Assembly: GCA_039933515.1 (NCBI GenBank)
Contig: JBDTNY010000022.1
Location: 1-64,000 of the forward strand
Length of the DNA stretch: 64,000 bases
Direction of reading: 5' to 3'
Origin: JAOUEA01 sp039933515
Lineage (GTDB): Bacteria > Actinomycetota > UBA4738 > HRBIN12
Of the stretch, positions 25,219 to 33,105 are shown piece after piece. A program made the translations under genes and the position numbers. The notes beneath the pieces were generated by a model that was not told where the DNA came from, ran no database searches, and saw only the letters and a list, made by a program, of their open reading frames with translations. Within the stretch, counting starts at the first letter, position 1. The number at the start of each line of letters is the position of its first letter.

Positions 25219-25285
25219 CACAGAGGACGTTTCGCGCCGCTCCGCTCCCGCCCCATCCCTCGCTTAGCTCCTGGAGGTCTTCCGC

Positions 25286-25522
25286 ATGTCTACGACCGTC
25301 ACCACCACCGTCGACGCCCGCGGCCAGTCCTGCCCCGGCCCGCTCGTCTCGCTCGCCAAGGCGCTGAAGGACGCTCGATCGGGTGACCTGCTCGAGCTGC
25401 TCGCCACCGACCCCGGCTCCAGGTCCGACGTCCCAAGCTGGGCCGAGATCAGCGGCAACGAGCTGCTCGAGTCGGCCGAGACCGACGATGGCGGCTACCG
25501 CTACCTGGTCAGGAAGGTCTGA
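25286..25522 (+). CDS. tusA: TusA-family sulfurtransferase
   Basis: 78 aa with the family CPxP motif in ARGQSCPGPLVSLAKAL (Cys16), the persulfide-carrying cysteine. TusA proteins relay sulfane sulfur to DsrE-type carriers, tRNA thiolation, molybdenum-cofactor or dissimilatory sulfur pathways. A clear CTGGAGG ribosome site precedes the ATG. The DsrE-like gene starts 2 bp after its stop. Confidence 0.94.
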   Translation: MSTTVTTTVDARGQSCPGPLVSLAKALKDARSGDLLELLATDPGSRSDVPSWAEISGNELLESAETDDGGYRYLVRKV

Positions 25523-25524
25523 GC

Positions 25525-26094
25525 GTGGCCACCACCGAAGATCGGATCGAGGCACCGACGTACGCGGAGCTCCTCGCGCGGATCGAGGCGCTCGAGGCCG
25601 CCCAGAGTCCGATCAAGAAGAAGAACAAGCTCACGATCATCGCGTGGGGCGGCGACCTCGACCGGATCTGGCCGACGACGATCCTCGCCACCACCGCCGC
25701 GGCGAGCGGGATGGAGTCGAGCGTGTTCTTCACCTTCTGGGGGCTGTTCGCGATCGTGAAGCCCGGCGTGCGTATCACCGGCGACAACTGGATGCAGAAG
25801 ATGATGTCGGCGATGAATCCGGGCTCGGCCCAGAAGGCGAAGCTCTCGCACTACCACTTCGCGGGTGCCGGCCCTGCGATGTTCAAGAAGCTGGCGACCG
25901 ACCGGCAGGTCGCAAAGCCTGAGGAACTGATCGAGACTGCCAAGGACTTAGGAGTGCGACTGATCCCGTGCCAGATGACGATGGACCTGCTGGGTCTCAA
26001 GCGAGAGGACCTGATCGACGGGCTTGAGGAGCCGATCGGGGCCGCCACGGCGATCGCCGAGATGCGCGACGCTGCTGTTTCGTTGTTCATCTGA
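25525..26094 (+). CDS. DsrE/DsrF/DrsH-like (DsrE2) sulfur-relay protein
   Basis: 189 aa, starting with GTG 2 bp after tusA. An N-terminal coiled segment (ELLARIEALEAAQ) precedes the DsrE-like domain (LTIIAWGGDLDRIWPTTILATTAAASG...). The conserved cysteine is in LIPCQMTMDLLGL (about Cys152). Hydrophobic segments are typical of the DsrE2 branch, often associated with the membrane. It should exchange sulfur with TusA. No sulfur oxidation complex is seen nearby, so the end use is open. Confidence 0.88.
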   Translation: MATTEDRIEAPTYAELLARIEALEAAQSPIKKKNKLTIIAWGGDLDRIWPTTILATTAAASGMESSVFFTFWGLFAIVKPGVRITGDNWMQKMMSAMNPGSAQKAKLSHYHFAGAGPAMFKKLATDRQVAKPEELIETAKDLGVRLIPCQMTMDLLGLKREDLIDGLEEPIGAATAIAEMRDAAVSLFI

Positions 26095-26096
26095 GG

Positions 26097-26762
26097 TCAG
26101 GGCACCCACTGCTGCGCGATTCTGACGATTTCGCCGTCCGTCACCCTGATCCACCAACCCCAGTGCTCCATGTTGGGATAGTCCTTCTGATCGGTGCCGT
26201 TCACGGCCGCGCTCCATGCGTCGAGATCCCCCGCCTTGAGGTGGCAGCACGTGCCTTCTGGGACGTAGCGAACGATCCCGTCGGGTGACAGCGGCATCGT
26301 GCGGAGGGTCGGATTGTCGTTCACGATGTAGTAATCGTTGGGCACGGGCACTTCGCCCCCGTGCTCGCCGGCCGCTTCGTTCGCGGCCTCCCCACGGAGG
26401 AAGTAGGCGAGGTCGAACGTCAACGCGGGTCCGGTGGAGCTCGTGGAGACCGCCGTGGCGTACACGTAATAGCGACCGTCGGGCAGTGCGTCGCTCGCGG
26501 GCACAGGCGAGACGCTCTCACTTGCCTCTTCCGAAGGGCCCTCGCTCGGCTCGGGCGACGAGGACGAGGGCGATGACGACTCGCCCGAGGGGGCCGATGG
26601 CGTCGGGCTTGCCTGGGTGTCGTTGCCGCGGCTCGCGACCACGTACCCGATCCCGAACGTGCCCAGCGCGATCAGGACGGGCGCGATGACGGCGATCGCG
26701 CGGTTGCGTCGCGCCCGCCCGTCGGTCGCCGGCTGTCCGTGCCCGTTGTCGCGCGCCGACAT
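26097..26762 (-). CDS. membrane-anchored hypothetical protein with Ser/Pro linker
   Basis: 221 aa from the ATG at 26762, with a strong GGAGGAG ribosome site. A basic N-terminus and one transmembrane helix (about 22-43) are followed by a Ser/Pro/Glu linker (about 50-90) and an outer domain of about 130 residues containing a Cys-Cys pair (GTCCHLK) and several tryptophans. No family recognised. It is convergent with dsrE2 (2 bp apart) and divergent from the MarR gene. Confidence 0.75.
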   Translation of the reverse strand: MSARDNGHGQPATDGRARRNRAIAVIAPVLIALGTFGIGYVVASRGNDTQASPTPSAPSGESSSPSSSSPEPSEGPSEEASESVSPVPASDALPDGRYYVYATAVSTSSTGPALTFDLAYFLRGEAANEAAGEHGGEVPVPNDYYIVNDNPTLRTMPLSPDGIVRYVPEGTCCHLKAGDLDAWSAAVNGTDQKDYPNMEHWGWWIRVTDGEIVRIAQQWVP

Positions 26763-26851
26763 GCGATCTCCTCCCTCGTGATCCCGTCTCCGTTCACGGC
26801 CACGATAGCCCGCCGCCCGGAACGGGCCTTGCATCTGCGCGCATGTGGTGG

Positions 26852-26876
26852 TGATAGTTAGCATTGCGAACTATCA
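26852..26876 (+). promoter_or_regulatory. MarR-type operator upstream of the marR-MFS genes
   Basis: A perfect 8-bp inverted repeat TGATAGTT / AACTATCA (26852-26859 and 26869-26876) has a 9-bp spacer, ending 7 bp before the marR ATG. The size and symmetry are those of MarR-family sites, so autorepression is likely. It lies in the space shared with the divergent gene and could affect both. Confidence 0.65.
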
Positions 26877-26883
26877 TGTGGGC

Positions 26884-27330
26884 ATGACCGCCGCCCCCGT
26901 CCCCACCGTTGATCTGCCGGCCCTCGCGGCGGACCTTCGCATCTCGGTGTTCCGGACCGCCCGCAGGCTCCGGTACCAGGGCGACGCCGGGATCACGCCC
27001 ACCCTTCTGGCGGCGCTCGCCACGATCGAGCAACACGGCCCCATGACGCCGGGCGCGCTCGCCGCCCACGAGCACATCCGAAAGCCGACGACCACCCGCA
27101 TCGTCGGTTCGCTCGCCGAGTTGGCGTTGATCGAGCGAACTCCCGACCCTCTTGACGGGCGCGTGTCCTGGGTGCAGATCACGCCCACGGGCCGCAAGCT
27201 CCTGCACCGTGTCCGCCGTCGCCACGACGCCTACCTGTCGGATCGCTTGAAGCGGCTGACGCCCGATGAGCTCCAGACCCTCGGCAACGCTGCCGAGATC
27301 CTCGATCGGATGACCGAGGCCGACCGGTGA
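26884..27330 (+). CDS. MarR-family transcriptional regulator
   Basis: 148 aa from the ATG at 26884. The winged HTH is evident (LLAALATIEQHGPMTPGALAAHEHIRKPTTTRIVGSL and the wing RTPDPLDGRVSWVQITPTG), with flanking dimerisation helices. It probably represses itself and the downstream efflux gene through the inverted repeat just upstream. Its TGA overlaps the GTG of the MFS gene. Confidence 0.93.
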   Translation: MTAAPVPTVDLPALAADLRISVFRTARRLRYQGDAGITPTLLAALATIEQHGPMTPGALAAHEHIRKPTTTRIVGSLAELALIERTPDPLDGRVSWVQITPTGRKLLHRVRRRHDAYLSDRLKRLTPDELQTLGNAAEILDRMTEADR

Positions 27331-28577
27331 GCCCGCGCGTGGATGCGGCCGTTCGCCGCACGTTCTCCTCGCTCAGCGCGTCGCGCAACTTCCGGCTGTA
27401 TCTGTTCGGGCAGCTGATCTCAGCCGTCGGGACCTGGATGAACTTCACGGCGTCGGCCTGGCTCGTCCTTCGGCTCACCGACAGCGGGACGGCCCTCGGG
27501 GCGAACGTCGCCATCTACTTCCTCCCGGTTTTGCTACTCGGCGCCTACGGCGGCGTCCTGGCCGACCGCTTCGACAAGCGTCGGATCCTGATCTGGACCC
27601 AGTCGGCCTACGCGTTCGTGGCCCTGACGATGTGGGGATTCGTGGCCACCGACCTCGTCAAGGGCCACATCTGGATCGTGTTCCTCCTGTCCCTTGCCTC
27701 GGGGTTCGTGACGGCGATCGACAATCCGTCGCGCCAGAGCTTCTACGTCGAGATGGTGGGCGAAGAGCACGTGCGGAACGCCGTGAGCTTGAACAGTGCC
27801 GCCTTCACCGGATCGAGGGTCATCGGACCGGCGGTGGCGGGCGTGTTGATCGCCACGGTGGGGATCGCGACGTGCTTCCTGATCGACGGCATCTCCTATG
27901 TCGCCGTCCTGACGGCGCTGCTGTTGATGCGCTCGGCAGAGCTGCACCCTCAGACGCGCAGTACGCGGGAGAAAGGACACCTCGTCGCCGGCCTGAGATA
28001 CGTGTGGCGAACCGACGAGCTCCGGCGGCCCTTGCTCGCGATGGCCGTGGTGTTCACGTTCGCGTTCAACTTCGCGGTGTTCGTGCCCTTGCTTGCGGAT
28101 CGCACCTTCGGCGGCGACGCCGGCACGTTCGGGATGCTCTCGGCGCTGGCGGGCGTCGGGTCGTTCCTCGGGGCGATGACGATGGCGAGCCGCGCGGCGG
28201 AGCCGCAGATGCGGGATCTCGCCCTCTGGTCGGTCGCGGCCGGGGTCGCGCTCGCGATGGCGGGGCTCGCCCCCACCCTCGTGATCGCCGCGATCGCGAT
28301 GGTCCCGATGGGCTTCGCGATCATGGCCTTCATGATCACGGGCAACACGATGCTACAGCTCAGGGCGCTCCCGCAGGCGCGCGGGCGCGTCATGGCCCTC
28401 TACGGAATCGTGTTCCTAGGGTCGACGCCGATCGGGGCCCCGATCGCCGGGGTGATCGGTCAACGGCTCGGCCCGCAGGTGGGTTTCGTGCTGAGCGGCC
28501 TCGTCGCCGCCGGGCTCGGGCTGCGGCTGCTGTGGGTGAGGCGCCGCGTCGTCGAGGCGGCGCCCGTGCCGGTCTGA
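27327..28577 (+). CDS. MFS transporter (EntS/MFS_3-type exporter)
   Basis: 416 aa with twelve predicted helices. The N-terminal NFRLYLFGQLISAVGTWM and the loop motif GGVLADRFDKRR are typical of the MFS_3 group (enterobactin exporter-like and drug-efflux members). The GTG start overlaps the marR stop (GTGA). The MarR-MFS pairing suggests efflux of a toxic small molecule that also acts as the inducer; the compound is unknown. Confidence 0.9.
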   Translation: MSPRVDAAVRRTFSSLSASRNFRLYLFGQLISAVGTWMNFTASAWLVLRLTDSGTALGANVAIYFLPVLLLGAYGGVLADRFDKRRILIWTQSAYAFVALTMWGFVATDLVKGHIWIVFLLSLASGFVTAIDNPSRQSFYVEMVGEEHVRNAVSLNSAAFTGSRVIGPAVAGVLIATVGIATCFLIDGISYVAVLTALLLMRSAELHPQTRSTREKGHLVAGLRYVWRTDELRRPLLAMAVVFTFAFNFAVFVPLLADRTFGGDAGTFGMLSALAGVGSFLGAMTMASRAAEPQMRDLALWSVAAGVALAMAGLAPTLVIAAIAMVPMGFAIMAFMITGNTMLQLRALPQARGRVMALYGIVFLGSTPIGAPIAGVIGQRLGPQVGFVLSGLVAAGLGLRLLWVRRRVVEAAPVPV

Positions 28578-28617
28578 GGGTTCTCACCGACGCGGTCGGT
28601 GCGCGGAGGGCCGACGG

Positions 28618-28703
28618 ATCCCGGGCGGTGGCCGGTGACGGTGACCGAGGGGGGGTCGTCACCGATGCGTACGGGGAGGGGTACCGCTACCACCGCCCGG
28701 GAT
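28618..28703 (-). ncRNA. candidate structured RNA with C-rich loops (6C-like)
   Basis: The intergenic stretch between convergent genes contains a perfect 14-bp inverted repeat (28618-28631 with 28690-28703). It encloses two smaller hairpins. One is CGGTGACG/CGTCACCG at 28633-28640 and 28657-28664; on the minus strand a GGTGAC/GTCACC variant can put seven C in the loop. The other is GTAC/GTAC with CCCTCCCC in the loop. Two C-rich hairpin loops resemble the actinobacterial 6C RNA architecture. More hairpins follow at 28717-28734 and 28743-28773. Whether it is transcribed is unknown. Confidence 0.35.
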
Positions 28704-28779
28704 GTCGGGTACTGCGTGGCGCCGGGGGGCGCCATCGGGGGTCGTCCGGGAGGCTCTCGCAGCGTCCCGGACGGTCCGA

Positions 28780-28950
28780 CTAGAAGCCGGCCTTCGAACT
28801 CATCGCTCGCTCGGCGGAGAGGACGATCACGTCGCGCTCCTCCTTGGAGAAGGCGAGCATCGCCGCATACCAACTGGGCTCGTAGGCCAGTTGGCTGCAG
28901 TCCGTGCAGCTGTCCACTTCGCCTGCTCCGTGCGTCGCGTGATCGCCCAT
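28780..28950 (-). CDS. small CxxC protein, hypothetical
   Basis: 56 aa from the ATG at 28950, with GGAGG five bases upstream; ATGs slightly earlier are possible. It contains a single CTDC (CxxC) motif followed by a helical stretch (EPSWYAAMLAFSKEERDVIVLSAERAM). Soluble, no signal peptide. The CxxC could bind metal or act in redox. No family recognised; expression would come from the AT-richer segment at 28960-29090. Confidence 0.6.
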   Translation of the reverse strand: MGDHATHGAGEVDSCTDCSQLAYEPSWYAAMLAFSKEERDVIVLSAERAMSSKAGF

Positions 28951-29149
28951 CATGTCCTCCGAGTGCCGTCTTGACTGGTGCATCGTGCTCCTGAACCGCC
29001 CAGGAATGAATACCCGAGGGAAGGGGAACCTAGCTACCACAAGCTAAGTAAGCAGGACTACGTACGTTGCCGTAGGTAGTCATATCGTGTCAAGGGGGGT
29101 GGGGATATCGGGATGGGTCAGATGCGAGGCGAAGATCAACGACGACAGG
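28951..29149 (-). promoter_or_regulatory. upstream region of the CxxC protein with inverted repeat
   Basis: This is AT-richer than its surroundings. It contains the interrupted inverted repeat GACTAC (29056-29061) and GTAGTC (29076-29081), with an inner CTACG/CGTAG pair. A promoter and operator for the small leftward gene are likely here, but no specific boxes are assigned. Confidence 0.3.
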
Positions 29150-30613
29150 TCACTCGATCAGCTCGCGGTCGATCGTCCACGCGCCGCCCTGCTCATGGCT
29201 GCTGACGTCGATCGTCGTGCCGTCGGCCATGGCGAGCCGGAACGTGCGGAACTGCTCGCCGTCCCGCTCGACCAGCGCCGAGTGCAGGACCTCGACGGGC
29301 TCCTCCACCCCGCCCCAGACCACGGCGCGGGGCCACGCTTCGGCGCGCGCGCCATCGTGGAACCGGAGCCGGACCTCGGGCTTGCCTCGGATCCACCGCG
29401 GCAACACGGGAGCCCACAGCAGGAAGACGACCCCGATCAGGGCGGCTGAGCCGTTCTCGCCGATCGTCGGCAACAGCACGATCGCGAGGACCGCCGCGAA
29501 CAGACGCGACAGGTTGTAGGCGACGTCGTAGACCGCGAACACGCGTCCGCGCAGGCCGTCTGGGACGGCCTCCTGCACCATCGTGTCGACCGGGATCTTC
29601 TTCCAGGCGAACGAGAGCCCGATCGCGAAGCTCGTGATCAGCACGGTCCAACGGTCGAGGAACAGGCTCACTGCCAGGAGCGAGATCCCGCCGAACACGA
29701 ACGACCACGCGACGATCCGGTCGCGGGCGAAGCGTCGGTCGAGCCGCCCAACGGTGGCGAGCCCGATGAACACACCCACGCCGCCGGCTCCGATCAGCCA
29801 CGAGAACGACCCCACGCCCTCGCCGAATCGCTCCTTGAACACCACGAGGGCCAGCACGAGCACGAGGCCCTGGCCCATCTGATCCACCGAGATCGAGGCT
29901 ATCGGGCCGATCGCGCGCGGCGTGCGGACGATGTGCTTTATGCCCTCGGTGAACTCAACCACGACGCGCACGATCTGATGGCGGAGCAGCTCGGGCGCCT
30001 CCGGAAGCTGGTGCGGCCGCAGGTCGCTTCGGATCGTGACCGCGATCGCCGACGCGACGAGCCACGCGGTTGCGGCGAGGGTGACGATCGTGCCGTTGCC
30101 GAAGGACTCGGAGACGAGCCCGCCCGTGAACACGCCGACGAGCAGCGCGACGGTCCCGCCGACCGTGGCGACGGAGTTCGCCGCCAGCAGGTCTTCGGTG
30201 GGGACGAGTCGTGGCACGACCGCCTGGGCCGTGGCCAGGAAGAACCGGTTCACCGAGGTGACCCAGAGCGCGCCCGCGTAGAACAGCACGGCCCGCCGAT
30301 CGGGGTTCAGTAGCACTAGGAACGCCGGCGCGGCGCGGAGCAGCGGCGCGACGATCATGATCCTCCGGCGCGACCAACGGTCGATGAAGACGCCTGCGAA
30401 CGGCCCGAGGATCGAGAACGGCACGATCACGATGGCCGATGCGAGCGCGAAGCCGGCCGCGGTGGTGGCCCGGTCCGGAGAGAAGGCGAGCGAGGCGACG
30501 AGGGCAGCTTGGATGAGCCCGTCCGCGGTCTGGCTTACGAGCCGGATCCCGAGGAGCCGCCGGAAATCCGCGTGGCGCAGCGCATCGCGCACGCTCCCTA
30601 TCCTGCCGGCCAT
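29150..30613 (-). CDS. MFS transporter with C-terminal soluble domain
   Basis: 487 aa from the ATG at 30613. Twelve helices and the MFS loop FAGVFIDRWSRRRI mark the family. It differs from the neighbour MFS genes in carrying about 75 extra residues after the last helix (from RGKPEVRLRFHDG onward: VWGGVEEPVEVLHSALVERD, then FRTFRLAMADGTTIDVSS). These look like a small beta-rich domain. The extra domain may regulate transport or bind a partner. Substrate unknown. Confidence 0.85.
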   Translation of the reverse strand: MAGRIGSVRDALRHADFRRLLGIRLVSQTADGLIQAALVASLAFSPDRATTAAGFALASAIVIVPFSILGPFAGVFIDRWSRRRIMIVAPLLRAAPAFLVLLNPDRRAVLFYAGALWVTSVNRFFLATAQAVVPRLVPTEDLLAANSVATVGGTVALLVGVFTGGLVSESFGNGTIVTLAATAWLVASAIAVTIRSDLRPHQLPEAPELLRHQIVRVVVEFTEGIKHIVRTPRAIGPIASISVDQMGQGLVLVLALVVFKERFGEGVGSFSWLIGAGGVGVFIGLATVGRLDRRFARDRIVAWSFVFGGISLLAVSLFLDRWTVLITSFAIGLSFAWKKIPVDTMVQEAVPDGLRGRVFAVYDVAYNLSRLFAAVLAIVLLPTIGENGSAALIGVVFLLWAPVLPRWIRGKPEVRLRFHDGARAEAWPRAVVWGGVEEPVEVLHSALVERDGEQFRTFRLAMADGTTIDVSSHEQGGAWTIDRELIE

Positions 30614-30672
30614 AGGTCGAGCGTACCCGCGCGGGGTACGGAAACGGGACCCCGCATGCCGATACCACCTGG

Positions 30673-32238
30673 GTGCGACGAACGCTATTCCTGCTGCCCG
30701 CAGTGATGCTCGCGGCCTCCTTCGTGGTGGCCGGCCGAAGCCTGCCCTCACTCGCGGTGGCGCCCGGCGGGAACGGCCTGATCGCCTTCGAATCCGACCG
30801 CGACGGCGATCTCGATATCTTCTCGATCCAACCTGACGGAACCGTGCTGACGAAGCTCACGCAGAACACCGTCGCGGATCGCGACCCGGCCTGGTCACCA
30901 GACGGCTCACATATCGCGTTCGTGCGCGACGGGTGTACGGGAACATGCCGGAACCTCTGGGTGATGAACGCCGACGGAACGGGCGAGCTGCAGATCACGA
31001 ACGAGCCCTCGAGCGTGGCCGACGCCAACCCGGCATGGTCGCCCGACGGGACCACGCTCGTCTTCGCACACCCGACGAACAACGCCGGTCAGTACTACAA
31101 GCAGATCTGGTCGGTCCCGGCGGCCGGCGGGGCGCTCACGCAGCTCACCGCGGCCGCCTTCGCGAGCTGGTCGCCGGATTGGTCTCCCGACGGCTCCAGG
31201 ATCGTATTCACCTCGACCCGCGCCGGGGATGCCGCGATCTACACGATGAACGCCGACGGCAGCGCCCAAACGAAGGTTTCGTTCGCCGGGGCCACCGCGC
31301 CGCCGGCCTTCCTGCTCGGCGGCCCTTCGTGGTCGCCCGACGGTACGACGTTCGCGTTCCATGGCGCCGACAGCGCCACGCTCGACGTGCCCAGGCTGCT
31401 GCTGTCGGGCGCCGACGGCGCGGACACCCGCACCATCTACGACCCGGCCGGCGAGGTGTATCCACCCTCGTGGGCGCCCAACGGCAACAAGTTGGTCGTC
31501 ACGGTGAACACGGGGAGCGGCGCGGTGACGAACATGCAGGTGTACGTCGTGAACCCCTCGACGGGCGCAGCTACGGCGCTCGCCGCCTCCGCTTCGGTGG
31601 AGCAAAACCCCAGCTGGCAGCCGGGGATCGCTCTTTCCCCGACGACGACCCCGAGTGCGTCCGCGAGCTCCAGTGCGTCGGCGTCCGGGTCGACCTCAGC
31701 CTCACCCCCACCGCCCGACGGGATCCAGGTGGCGGTGACCGACGATGTCTTCACACCGGCGACCGTCGATATCCCACGTGGCGGGACCCTGGTGTTCGAC
31801 CACATGGGGCCTTCGCACCATACGGCCACCGACGCGACCGGGATGCTCCTCTATGACTCGGGCTCGGTCGACGAGTCGAGCCCGCCAACCTGGTACACGT
31901 TCGAGGCGGCCGGGGTCTATCCGTTCACCTGCCTGCTGCATCCGTTCATGGGTGGACGGGCGCGCGTGCCGCTACGCGCGGCGCCGGTCACCGGGACCCT
32001 CGGGAGGATCAGAACCGTCACGTGGGCGACCGGCCCAGCGCCCGGAGGGTTCGTCTTCGACGTGCAGCTCCGACGCCCTAGCCAGGGATGGACCTCGTGG
32101 AGGAAAGCCACTCCGTGGCCCTCGGCCTCGTTCCACGCCGACGCGGGAACGGGCGGCTACCGCTTCCGTGCCCGGCTCCGCGAGGTGGGGGTCGCGGCAT
32201 CGAGGTGGTCGCCGGCCGTCGCGATCCGCGTGGGTTAG
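30673..32238 (+). CDS. secreted TolB-like propeller fused to a cupredoxin domain
   Basis: 521 aa from a GTG at 30673, with a signal peptide (1 to about 29). Residues about 35-315 hold six PD40/TolB-type repeats (DPAWSPDGSHIAF, NPAWSPDGTTLVF, SPDWSPDGSRIVF and so on). After a Ser/Ala linker comes a plastocyanin-like domain (about 349-435) with the copper ligands in SHHTATD and FTCLLHPFM (His, Cys, His, Met). A beta-sandwich segment of fibronectin type (about 438-520) ends the chain. It is probably an exported blue-copper electron carrier or copper-binding protein on a propeller scaffold. Divergent from the MFS gene (59 bp gap). Confidence 0.85.
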   Translation: MRRTLFLLPAVMLAASFVVAGRSLPSLAVAPGGNGLIAFESDRDGDLDIFSIQPDGTVLTKLTQNTVADRDPAWSPDGSHIAFVRDGCTGTCRNLWVMNADGTGELQITNEPSSVADANPAWSPDGTTLVFAHPTNNAGQYYKQIWSVPAAGGALTQLTAAAFASWSPDWSPDGSRIVFTSTRAGDAAIYTMNADGSAQTKVSFAGATAPPAFLLGGPSWSPDGTTFAFHGADSATLDVPRLLLSGADGADTRTIYDPAGEVYPPSWAPNGNKLVVTVNTGSGAVTNMQVYVVNPSTGAATALAASASVEQNPSWQPGIALSPTTTPSASASSSASASGSTSASPPPPDGIQVAVTDDVFTPATVDIPRGGTLVFDHMGPSHHTATDATGMLLYDSGSVDESSPPTWYTFEAAGVYPFTCLLHPFMGGRARVPLRAAPVTGTLGRIRTVTWATGPAPGGFVFDVQLRRPSQGWTSWRKATPWPSASFHADAGTGGYRFRARLREVGVAASRWSPAVAIRVG

Positions 32239-32300
32239 GCGGCCTCGGCTCCGCTCGTCCGCGGTACCGTCGTGATGTCGACGCGACGAGAGGGGATCCG

Positions 32301-33074
32301 ATGGCCCGCTTCAAAGTGGGGGCGCAGTTCCACCCGCAACACACGACGATGGATGTGCTGCGCGCCGGGTGGCGAGAGGCCGAAGCCCTGGGCGTCGATT
32401 CGCTCTGGACCTGGGATCACTTCTATCCGCTCTACGGTGAGTTGGACGGGGCGCACTTCGAGGGGTGGTCGCTCCTGGCGGCCATGGCATGCGACACCGA
32501 GCGCGCCGAGTTCGGGATGCTCGTGACCTGTAACTCGTACCGGAACCCCGAGCTCCTAGCCGATATGGCGCGCACGATCGACCACCTGAGCCACGGCCGC
32601 CTGATCCTGGGGGTCGGATCGGGATGGTTCGAGCGCGACTATGACGAGTACGGGTACGAGTTCGGCACGGCGATCGGGCGCCTACAGGCGCTCGAAGCCT
32701 CGCTGCCGCGGATCGAAGCGCGCCTCGCGAAGCTCGACCCGCCGCCCGCCCGCTCACCGATGCCACTCCTGATCGGCGGCAGCGGAGAGAAGGTGACGCT
32801 GCGGCTCGTCGCAGAGCACGCCTCGATGTGGAACAGCTTCGGCCCACCCGAGACGTACGCGAAGAAGAACGCGATCCTCGACGAGTGGTGCGAGCGGAGC
32901 GGGCGGGATCCCAAGGAGATCGAGCGCACCGTGCTCATCGAGGGAGCCGACGACGTCGTCAACGCCGACGCCTACCTCGAGGCGGGGGCGCAACACCTCA
33001 TCGTGGGGCTCGGCACGACCGACGATACGCCGTTCGACCTGGCGCCGGTGCGCGCGCTGCTCGACGCGCGCTAG
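32301..33074 (+). CDS. LLM-class F420-dependent oxidoreductase
   Basis: 257 aa from the ATG at 32301 behind GAGAGGGG. A luciferase-like TIM barrel is indicated by REAEALGVDSLWTWDHFYP, ARTIDHLSHGRLILGVGSGW and PLLIGGSGEKVTLRLVAEHA. The set of motifs is that of the F420-dependent members common in actinobacteria. It would carry out hydride transfer with F420 (or FMN) on an unknown substrate. The long upstream extension of the open frame overlaps the preceding gene and is not coding. Confidence 0.88.
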   Translation: MARFKVGAQFHPQHTTMDVLRAGWREAEALGVDSLWTWDHFYPLYGELDGAHFEGWSLLAAMACDTERAEFGMLVTCNSYRNPELLADMARTIDHLSHGRLILGVGSGWFERDYDEYGYEFGTAIGRLQALEASLPRIEARLAKLDPPPARSPMPLLIGGSGEKVTLRLVAEHASMWNSFGPPETYAKKNAILDEWCERSGRDPKEIERTVLIEGADDVVNADAYLEAGAQHLIVGLGTTDDTPFDLAPVRALLDAR

Positions 33075-33105
33075 GACGCGTAGGCGTGCGCGGTAGCTGC
33101 GCGGC

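Noticed and set aside
30613..30672. Strong promoter boxes in the 59-bp gap between the divergent MFS and TolB-cupredoxin genes
   Set aside because: Candidate hexamers are weak and no symmetrical operator is visible, so none was annotated.
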